This document shows positions 56,235-64,000 of a stretch of 64,000 bases of DNA, piece after piece. A model generated the notes under the pieces. The model saw only the letters and a list, made by a program, of their open reading frames with translations, was not told the DNA's origin and searched no databases. The position numbers were made by a program, and so were the translations under genes. Positions within the stretch are counted from its first letter, which is position 1; each line of letters starts with the position of its first letter. Origin of the DNA: Eurosta solidaginis (Eukaryota; Arthropoda; Insecta; Diptera; Tephritidae); NCBI RefSeq assembly GCF_040869045.1, contig NC_090319.1:285669693-285733692 (forward strand), in the 5' to 3' direction.

Positions 56235-56557
56235 TAAATTAAAAGCGTGATAACCTCCGAAGAGATTTAGGGCCAATTTGCATCGTGCTTCTTTTAATTT
56301 TTCCTACAAAGCGGAGCGGACCTGCTTGTTTTATGCCGACTCCGAACGGCAAGGCAGATGAGTTTTCACTGAGACGATTTTCATGGCAGAAGTGCTTGAC
56401 AAAAAGACCGCCGTGGGGCTACCCCGCTTAGAAAAATTTTCTACTAATTGAAAAACTTGTTTCTAAAATTTTAATGGTGCTTTGCCCGGGTCGTGAACCG
56501 AGAAACTTCAGTGTGGTAGGCGAAGCATGCTACCATCACACCACGACGGCCGCTGAG
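56235..56557 (-). mobile_element. tRNA-derived SINE, copy 5
   Basis: Reverse orientation: tail side GATAACCTCCGAAGAGATTT at 56251, body TGCCGACTCCGAACGGCAAG, and head GCTACCATCACACCACGACG ending near 56553. The B-box region reads CGGTTCACGACCC on the minus strand. Confidence 0.85.
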
Positions 56558-56689
56558 GTTTACGACATTAAATTTATTTTGCTTTGCTTTCAGAATAGAA
56601 TATATAATTTTGAAATATTCGCTTTACAGCTCTTAGCCGATCTTCGCCGATATTGAAATTGTATTTTATCGAGTGCCTACTGTTGCTGT

Positions 56690-57060
56690 ATTAGCGTTAG
56701 GTTTGGGGAGCGTTATCGATATTGATTGTCCCTTGCCGGGTATAGATCCGGTAAGTTCCGGTAAAAAGCACCATTAAGGTACTAGCCCGACCATCTCGGA
56801 AACGATTAATATGACCACATTAAACCTTCTAGGCCATCGCGCCCCCTACCACCTGGTTCCATGAGGAACTTGGTGTCGCCAGAGCCTCGAATGTTTAATA
56901 TGTGTATGATAAATTCATATTTTTAACAAGATTCCCCTCGCGTAGGTGAGGTTGGTTTGCGTAAGCTCTGAAGCTATGTGTTGCGCTTATCAACCACTCG
57001 AATCACAACCCCTCGAATCACACCGAATGCCTATTCAATTTGTACTGCGACCTATGAAAT
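56690..57060. repeat. Unclassified dispersed-repeat-like segment
   Basis: GC-richer stretch including CCGGTAAGTTCCGGTAAAAA, TAAGGTACTAGCCCGACCAT, CTCGGAAACGATTAATATG and CATGAGGAACTTGGTGTCGC. It looks like an untranslated part of a retroelement, but no second copy in this window confirms this. Confidence 0.35.
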
Positions 57061-57179
57061 AAATGAAATGATTGTTCAGTATGCAAATGTTTGTTTGGAA
57101 GATGAATGTACTTCAATTGCCTAGAGCGTGCTCCAGGGTTGAAGTTAAAATTCAATCGAGGTAACTTTATCAGCAGTGC

Positions 57180-57460
57180 TTAAAAAACCGATAACGACAA
57201 CTCATTGTATTATCGAAAGCGAAACTATTTGTTGGGTCATCGGTTTGTAATCAGTTTGTTATCGCCGAGTCATCGGCTTCTTCATAGTTCCTTATCGGCT
57301 TTTCAATGTTTCACAGTTTTCATCGATCTAATTTTAAAGTTCTACCGATACAAAACTGGTACCACTACGATAACAAATTGAAAAATTCTTGATAGCAAAT
57401 TGATAACAGGCCGATAACAAATTTTTATCACTCAGATAATAAATTGATAACTCATTGGTA
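57180..57460 (-). repeat. Degenerate TTATCGA-type minisatellite, second array
   Basis: GATAACAAATTGATAACAGG-like motifs (reverse complement of TTGTTATC) recur through the segment, the same family as 40535-40870. TATCG or CGATA pentamers are frequent. Confidence 0.65.
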
Positions 57461-58129
57461 ACTTCAAAAAGATGGTTTGAGGAAAGCTAAGTAAACGTGT
57501 AGGAAATTGAAAATTTGTGGGGTTAATGACAAGGAGGCAGTAGCCCAACGCAAACTAACAGCGAATACGCAACTATGGGAATGAGAGTCGATTTCGGTTT
57601 AAAGACGCCAAAAAGTTAAGGGTGCTGATTCCGAATTTTAAGTAAGATTTGCCAATACACTATCAACATAATGAGATAGTTGCAATGAAGTCATAAATAC
57701 AATAACTGCGGTTATGAAAGTAAAACTAAAAATGTTCCCAATTTTTGTTGTTATATCGGCCTACTGACTTGTTGGATCGCGGGTTTGAATCGAGCTCAAG
57801 GCCTAACAATAATTATTTTATCATTATTATTGTTATGATACATTTTTTCTTACTAAAAAAATTTTTTAAATTAGAATATAAAAATTTCAGGCAACTGCCA
57901 AAGCTCGTTGTATAGATCCATTTCGGGAACTGTTAAATTCCTTCATCGGCAACGTTTAGGCGCCCATGCTATAACCGTTCAGCTATCACAGCGATTGTTT
58001 GTTTGTCTTCATTATTTCTACTTGTACTCTGGTTCTTGCCAATTGATATTCACAGCACTGCGACATCTGTTGCAGAATAGATGTTAAAATTGAACTTGTT
58101 TCATGCCAATGATGCCATAGTGTCATATT
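57461..58129. other. No gene recognised
   Basis: AT-rich spacer between two TTATCGA-type arrays. TTGTTGGATCGCGGGTTTGAATCG near 57770-57793 resembles a tRNA T-arm, but no tRNA fold can be completed around it. Confidence 0.3.
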
Positions 58130-58330
58130 TTTATTGATAAATAGATAAAAAATTGGAAAATTATTATTGATAGAAATTTTATGACACTGCGATAACCAAT
58201 CGATAACTCGTTTATAGCCGGCCGATAACACTATAATTAACCGTTGACTCGTTGAAAAAAGATGCTGACGCCTGTAACCCATCGATAGCAAACCGGAAAC
58301 ACTTCGATAGTAAATTGATAGCAAATGTGA
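58130..58330 (-). repeat. Degenerate TTATCGA-type minisatellite, third array
   Basis: CGATAACCAATCGATAACTC, GGCCGATAACAC and CATCGATAGCAAACCG-type motifs at short spacing, the same family as the two preceding arrays. Confidence 0.6.
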
Positions 58331-58524
58331 ACACAAACATTTAAAACACTGAGGCCTCACATATAAATATTATAAGTCATGTATATAAATATTATAGCTG
58401 CTTTCTCTAAAATCCCCACTGTAAAACTCACTTATAAACAAGTAAGGACGAGACTCTTTTCAGATGTACCTCATACCATTCATATATGGAGCTGAATAAT
58501 AATGTGTTGAGATTTCATAAAATC

Positions 58525-58800
58525 AGAAATAAGGTTTTTAAATTAGAAAAAAAATTTTCTAAGCGGGGTCGCCCCTCGGCAGTGCTTGGCAAGCGCTCCG
58601 GATGTATTTCTGCCATGAAAAGCTCTCAGTGAAAACTTATCTGCCTTCCAGATGCCGTTCGGAGTCGGCATAAAACATGTAGGTCCCGTCCGGCCGATTT
58701 GTAGGGAAAATCAATAGGAGCACGACGCAAATTGGAAGAGAAGCTCGGCCATAGATCTCTTCGGAGGTTATCGCGCCTTACATTTATTTTATTTTATATA
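58525..58800 (+). mobile_element. tRNA-derived SINE, copy 6, headless
   Basis: Starts at AGAAATAAGGTTTTTAAATT within the body and runs to CGCGCCTTACATTTATTTTA. The tRNA-like head is missing, consistent with incomplete reverse transcription. Very similar to copy 3. Confidence 0.85.
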
Positions 58801-58950
58801 CGACAGACCTTAACAATTTTTCAGACAATAGTGCAAACCTTATTTGCAAACATCCTGTGATATTTCAATATTCAAGCTGTAGAAATGGGGAAGAAATAAC
58901 GTTAAAACTTTTATCTGAACAAACGCTTGTATGGGATATACATATAATAA

Positions 58951-59511
58951 TGTAATGTATTTACTGCAATTCCCCTTATTTGCAATCTTCTGCCAACGTT
59001 CGTATTGCTAAACTGTTGAATAAATAACTCCAATATTTAATAATGGAAAAATGGCCATTATTAAAGTACTTACAATAACACTTATACTTTGCAACGAATA
59101 GCTTGCTTAATAACCTAACTGACTGATAGCTCAAATGAAACTGATATTTGGCCTCTTCTGTTGTCGCCCTTTTATACTGTCCGACCTACTCGTTGCATAT
59201 TTCTAGGCTTTTCTAATTCCAGATCTTACTAGTTAGTTATAAATTTCTCAGCTACAACTACAGATGTATAATTTTTATAGCTTCTCTCATACCCCATGCG
59301 CTTGTATGTGTGAGCGACACTTCAACAATCACAATTGCATACCTTTAGGAGCATTCAGATAAGATATCTGCATGTGCTTGTGCGTTGCTTCTCCGCCGCG
59401 CGCACGTGTATGTGTAGATATAATGATTGAATTATTGATGTGAATTCACGTCACTGCTTAGCATCGGTCTAGAGATGGCAGTACCCCTTATTGTTGCTAA
59501 TATTCGTAACA
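58951..59511 (-). mobile_element. Solo LTR, copy 2
   Basis: On the minus strand it runs from TGTTACGAATATTAGCAAC (59511) to GCAGTAAATACATTACA (58951), with TATA-like CAGTATAAAAGGGCGAC at ~59164-59180. Shares TATTGGAGTTATTTATTCAA with copies 1 and 3. No clear target duplication. Confidence 0.72.
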
Positions 59512-59655
59512 GTATATATATGTGAACGATATAAATGATTTTCTTAGACAACAATATATGCCGCAATTGTGAGCATCTGGAAAAATTGGTTGAAATTATG
59601 AAGATGTGATCTTAAACCGCTTATTCGAACAATCGGTTGTATTATATACATATAT

Positions 59656-60259
59656 TTTGGCTAATATTAGCATTTCTAACATCAATATGCTGTTAGTAAA
59701 TAAACACAACGACAGTAAGCCATTCAGACACATACATAAAGCAACGAAGAATATTTCACTCACACACATAACCAGCAGCTTGAAGCGAAGAGATTATTTC
59801 ACATACACATAGTCAGCAGGTAAGAGCGAATAAAAAAGAAAAACTATCACACATTACGTTATTATCAGCTAAGAGCAGAAGCTGTTACTCACACATACAC
59901 ACGCATATAGCTATAAGAAAAACATAAACTACAAATATACATGTATAAAGCTAAATAACCAAGTATGAGATACAACTGTTCCAGAAGGCATGTTCGTGAA
60001 AAGTCTAGATCTTAGGAGAAATGGGTGAACGAGGCTAAATGAGAGCTTAAAAGTAGCGCAGTGAAAGCGATAGCCAGTCAGTTTGATCTTATTTGATTTG
60101 AGTTTGATTTTGATTGTAATTGTGAAGTACTACTCCCAAATTAGTCTTAACACAGAATGTTTTGTCACATTGAATATTTGAGTTATTTATTCTACAGTTG
60201 AGATATTCGAACGTTAACAGAAACTGTAAAATAAACTGATATTCCAAAAATTCGTTACA
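59656..60259 (+). mobile_element. Solo LTR, copy 3
   Basis: Starts near TTGGCTAATATTAGCATTT and ends AAAAATTCGTTACA. Shares CACACGCATATAGCTATAAG, AATTGTGAAGTACTACTC and TTGAGTTATTTATTCTACAG-type segments with copy 1 at 22.6 kb. The left terminus is mutated from TG. Confidence 0.7.
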
Positions 60260-60590
60260 ATATGTTATATAGGTATGTGGCCGATCTTGACAATTCAATA
60301 TTCTAGCTGCTAAAATGAGGAATAAATGACAAAACCCTTTTTTTCGAAAAATCGGTTTTATAGGGGTTGTATATAAAAGTGAGCCGATACGGTCGGTTCT
60401 GACAAATAATTAAACGTGCACACAAATATACCAGCTCACCAAAATTCATCAAGATATGCCAAAAATTTTGGGACTAGATTGCGTTCAAACAGACAAACAG
60501 TCGGACATATAGACCTACGGACATGGCTGAATCAACGCCGAGACGGGCTGTATCCTGCTCATTTCGGTATATTTATTGGTTAGTTCCATC

Positions 60591-62006
60591 TTTGCTCTTT
60601 TACGAACTTAAATTTTGAGACTCGTGAGAAACGTAATTTACCATTTCATTTTCCTAAAAGTAATAAAAATATATATTAGAAATGCATTAAGAGCTATACT
60701 TGGCTCCGAACAAGCGATGAGTCATGCTGATCAAATATTTTGCACGTTTACATCTAATCATTTATAAATAGATATGAAGAAAAATATATTTAGATCTTAA
60801 CACTATGAACAAAAAATTACTTAAAAGTTATTTTAATACCTCATACATAAGTGATGTCATAACAATCAAACATAAAAGCAGGCAGTGCTGGGGTAAGTGC
60901 TTACGTTCATGAATGTAACAAAATAATTCTATATTTAAGTGCTAACATCTGATGGCGTCTGTGCAAGATTGTGAATGAAAAAGAAGCTACTTTTTCTGTT
61001 TTTTTTTTTTTGTTTTTGTGTCTTACGAGTACATCTATGCTGCTTTTTTTTGCGTTAAATGTGCGCGCACAGGGCAGGTAAAAATGATCGAATATAAAAA
61101 AGAATTCCGCATACGCCAGCTATCAAATGTGCTCGCAAACAGAACGGAAACAAGCGCCATGAAACAGTGCTGATTGGCGATAACAATCAAAATAAAACGT
61201 AAAGCTTACAAAACGCAATCAACAGTTGGAATGATGAGTTGTAACAAACAACAACAATCAATAGCTCTTACAATAATCATCAGGTGGCTATTAGCATAAT
61301 ACACCTTACATTTAAGTACACAACAACAAAAACACTATATGCTGCCAATTATATATCCTGCAGCTATTTACGATTAGTTAACCATTTATACACACGCATT
61401 TGTTGCTCATACGACATGGTGTCCCCTCAACACCACTCAAATCAATATTTTGAGCCTGAGTATGGGTGCCTGTGCTAGTGAGTGAATGGCACACTTTGCA
61501 TATTTTTGCATAAGTAAACTTTTAGGATGAATTGTCAATAAGCAAACTGCGCTACAAATATTTGATTATATTCAAATGTATGCGATTTTGTTAGTGTGAT
61601 AGCGTGTATGTGTGCCATAGATGAGGCCCCCAACTTTTTGCGCGTTTAACTTGCGAGTTTATCATTGACATTGTTATGCCAAAGGTGTTTGTGCTGCTTT
61701 TGATTCCCGGCTACTGCTCCTATGGTCAGCAGTCTACTCAAAGCACCTGACATATACACACACTCACATATTTGCATATGTAAATATTTATTCACAACAA
61801 AGAAAAAACATTAAATTGCTATAATTTCCACCTTAGTTTATTCACAAATCGTTCTTCACCTATTTCTAAAAGCAACTTCTTAGAATTTAGGCAAAACAAA
61901 AAAATTTGGATATTTTTCCTTTTTTCACTTACGTGTCTGCGAATGACGAGGAAACATAGAAAATTTCAAAAAATAAAAATAAAAGCAAACTAAATATTTC
62001 GCTCAC
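60591..62006. other. No gene recognised; possible intron
   Basis: AT-rich, low-repeat sequence with no recognisable exon. It would be the start of the first intron if the candidate exon at 62007-62064 is real. Confidence 0.35.
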
Positions 62007-62064
62007 CTGCTGGTGGTGCATATCTTAGCGCAGCACATGTCGACAACAATTGTTCAACACTCAT
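62007..62064 (-). CDS. Candidate first coding exon, unidentified gene
   Basis: On the minus strand the context AATAAAAATG gives a good dipteran start, followed by 19 codons, MSVEQLLSTCAALRYAPPA, plus one base, ending at GCAG|GTGAGC (donor at 62006). The base composition is much richer in G and C than the flanks. The protein is not recognised, and so short a stretch could be open by chance. The phase at the donor (one base of a codon) matches the acceptor phase of the candidate exon at 6310-6212. Upstream, 62065-62600 would be the 5' UTR or promoter. No TATA box stands out. Confidence 0.4.
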
Positions 62065-62626
62065 TTTTATTCGCTTTCTTATTATATTCCTTATTATATT
62101 TTATTCTCTTTTGTTATATTTTTATTTTGTGATCATTCGTATGCTTTATTTTTTGCGCGTTTTATTTATCTTGTTCTTCATTTATTTACTTTTAAGATTT
62201 TTTTCTTTCCTTTTTTCAGATTTTCGTAACGAAGCAACAAACAAAGCAGATTTGAGAATTAACCACCGCCACTTATTTTTCGTCAAGGAAATTTTTTCAT
62301 GATTGATAGTTTTATTTTTATGTATTCAAATCTAAAAATACGCTGATTTTATATAAAAACATACCTACTTTTTTATGTATGAATGTTTGTACACGCATAG
62401 ACCTCCAAGTGCCAAATTCAAAATCAAGGCAATAATTTTTATTTTTTTTTTTTATTTGAAAATTTTTTCATAAAAATGTGAGGGTTATTGTGCGATGGCG
62501 CGTTTGAACGTGTGAACGATTGACATGAAAAATGGTCAAAGCCAACGTCAAGGAAGTTAAAATTTAAATTTTTTTATAGAATATATTATTAGAGAGCGCA
62601 AGTTTTAATTTCTTTTAATAAAACCG
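62065..62626. other. No gene recognised
   Basis: AT-rich, possibly the 5' flank of the minus-strand candidate exon. The hydrophobic T-rich frame at 62111-62302 is low-complexity. Confidence 0.35.
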
Positions 62627-63192
62627 ATGAAAGTTAACAAAAAATGTAACACAAATCGTCGCCCGCTAGCCAGAAGCATGAATGTACAATTTGGATTACC
62701 CTTTAGATTCTCTAGGTTCTACTTAAATCTAGAGCTTCCAACGTACATGGAAACCCCAATAATGTGCAATGCCATTTTCACGAATGTAAAATTCAATCAC
62801 ATAAAGTTGAGCCAGAAAAATAAATGTGGCTTATTGTATGACACATTCGTTGATATGGCAAAACAATTTTTGAAAAAAATAAGAACAGCATATATTCGTA
62901 TGTTCCATCGTTCGGGTATACGTGCCTGGCATTCTTCAAAAAAAATTACACCGATGAAGAATTTTTAATAGCTTAATATCCTAAAAATAATAGTTGCTTA
63001 AATGAAGGCAAGCCGGTTTATTCGAAGCCGTTGCCTCTTCCCGAATCAAAACTAGAATACTTGGAAAAATTGTGTGAAAAACTGGTTATACCAAAATAAT
63101 ATCATTATTTTTATAAAAATCTTGAGGGCAACGCTTTTCCCGAACCCAACATTTCAGAAGATTTTGAGTCTAATAAGAATAAGAACTAGTTC
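62627..63192 (+). pseudogene. Unidentified single-exon pseudogene
   Basis: A 113-codon frame (MKVNKKCNTNRRPLARSM..., MCNAIFTNVKFNHIKLSQK, FLKKIRTAYIRMFHRSGIRA) is followed in another frame by protein-like sequence: NYTDEEFLIA, a stop at 62974, PKNNSCLNEGKPVYSK, PLPESKLEYLEKLCEKLVIP, another stop, then YHYFYKNLEGNAFPEPNISE. The switch of frame falls at an A-tract near 62938-62945. A continuous ~185-codon ancestor with one frameshift and two nonsense changes explains this best. A spliced gene is less likely because no GT-AG pair is evident at the break. The family is not recognised. The segment is not clearly a transposon protein. Confidence 0.4.
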
Positions 63193-63229
63193 TATGTTTG
63201 CAATAATATCTTAAATAAAAACACAGTAC

Positions 63230-63710
63230 CAGGGCGACCGAGCTTTGCTCGGAAACATTTCGTTGTGCTGGCAACGTTTCTTTTTTTCAACTTCGAAAAG
63301 GTGGCAACCCCAAATGGCAACCCTACTCAAAAATATCCCTATTGTAATGCGGAGTGAAAGACCTTTCGTTTGATACCCATATCGGCATATCCCATGTAAT
63401 TTTTTTTAATTTCGAATAGGTGGCCACCCTAAATGGCAACCCTACCCAAAAATGTCCCTATTGTAATGCAGAGTGAAATACCTTTCGTTTGATATCAATA
63501 TCGGCATATCTCATGCAATTTTTTTTTAATCTTGAATAGGTGGCCACCTTGTGAAACAATCTGAGTGGCAACACCTAGGTAGAAAGTCTTAGAAGGTGAT
63601 ACATTATCTCTGTGCCAAATTTAATTTAAATAGGTTGAGCCGTTCCCGAGATCCTTCGGCTATACAAACAAACAAGAATTGCTCGTTTAAAGTTATAAGA
63701 TTAGTGTATA
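63230..63710 (+). mobile_element. Third hairpin/tandem-repeat element
   Basis: Starts with a hairpin CCGAGCTTTGCTCGG (63238-63252; 6-bp stem, 3-nt loop), followed by about two and a half ~119-bp units starting at 63301, 63420 and 63540 (GTGGC.ACC, AAATGGCAACCCTAC, TATTGTAATGC.GAGTGAAA), then GGTTGAGCCGTTCCCGAGAT and ACAAACAAACAAGAATTGCT. No coding capacity. The unit core at 63361-63384 is identical to the core of the DINE-like unit at 17776-17799. Confidence 0.6.
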
Positions 63711-64000
63711 TGAAATTGAATTGAACGTGTAACTTTTTTCATTTACAGACATACTTTCGATAAGTCAAAGCCGCGGATGTTTTCCCAAGTACTGTGATGC
63801 TCCGAATCCCAATCCACCAACGGAATTGACATAGTAGCTCTTGGCTTGGCCCTATCGTTATTTAAAATCAATCTGTAGTGATTTTTTACGTCTTTTGAGG
63901 TTAAGGCCATACAATCACCAGTTGGGCCAATTCTTATAGCTTATTCCGATTCAGCACATCAAAATGCATAGAAAGAGTATACTAACCTGATCCGACTACT
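63711..64000. other. No feature recognised
   Basis: Window end. No domain or repeat recognised. Confidence 0.35.

Larger units (their letters stand above)
58438..60590 (+). mobile_element. Family-2 element with nested insertions
   Basis: The left end ACAAGTAAGGACGAGACTCT has a decayed hairpin. Repeat units appear at 58800-58945, 59515-59652 and 60262-60400, followed by the GCTCACCAAAATTCATCAAG and GGACATGGCTGAATCAACGC right half. Three insertions interrupt it: SINE copy 6 and two solo LTRs in opposite orientations. Confidence 0.75.

Noticed and set aside
57770..57795. tRNA T-arm-like GGGTTTGAATCG
   Set aside because: No matching acceptor, D or anticodon arms within tRNA distance.

Overview
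This window is repeat-dense, AT-rich eukaryotic DNA from a higher fly. The repeat families and the one recognisable host gene fragment (insect-like COG6) point to an acalyptrate dipteran, most likely a tephritid fruit fly. That genus-level guess rests on general familiarity with such repeats and not on a search. No complete host gene is present. There are no bacterial features, CRISPR arrays or rRNA genes.

Most of the window is transposon debris. The commonest component is a non-autonomous element with a short terminal hairpin, a 13-bp subterminal inverted repeat, an internal array of ~128-bp tandem repeats and a GGAC microsatellite, an architecture like the Helitron-related DINE elements of flies. 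About eleven full or partial copies occur, at 0-0.6, 5.2, 6.6-8.6, 15.3, 16.5-18.1, 19.6, 23.6, 23.9-25.5, 48.6-49.4, 49.9-52.2 and 52.2-55.7 kb. A second family with the same layout but different sequence lies at 35.1-37.6, 39.8-40.3 and 58.4-60.6 kb. A third, related by a shared 24-nt core, is at 63.2-63.7 kb.

Autonomous or formerly autonomous elements are: a hAT transposon with 8-bp target duplication (2989-4688); Tc1-like relics (8.6-8.9 and 10.8-11.2 kb) around a 5'-truncated LOA-type retrotransposon with its own target duplication (9426-10793); further LOA-type relics at 13.7-14.8, 18.5-19.6 and 21.3-22.5 kb; a mariner C-terminal relic at 23.4 kb; a complete but inactivated Ty3/gypsy element of CsRn1 type (27503-32780) whose leader carries a fragment of the host COG6 gene; a decayed non-LTR RT at 33-34.2 kb; and an apparently intact LOA-type element with two full ORFs (40993-46884). 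Six copies of one tRNA-derived SINE are scattered through the window, and the intact LOA element is inserted inside one of them. Three related solo LTRs occur at 22.6, 59.0 and 59.7 kb.

Possible host coding sequence is limited to two short minus-strand segments with start or splice signals (62007-62064 and 6212-6310). Their reading phases are compatible, so the window could be mostly one very long intron of a minus-strand gene. There is also an unidentified single-exon pseudogene at 62.6-63.2 kb. The remaining stretches (0.6-0.9, 1.2-3.0, 4.7-5.2, 11.2-12.4, 25.5-27.1, 34.2-35.1, 37.6-38.9, 49.4-49.9, 55.7-56.2 and 60.6-62.0 kb) show nothing beyond AT-rich intergenic or intronic sequence.
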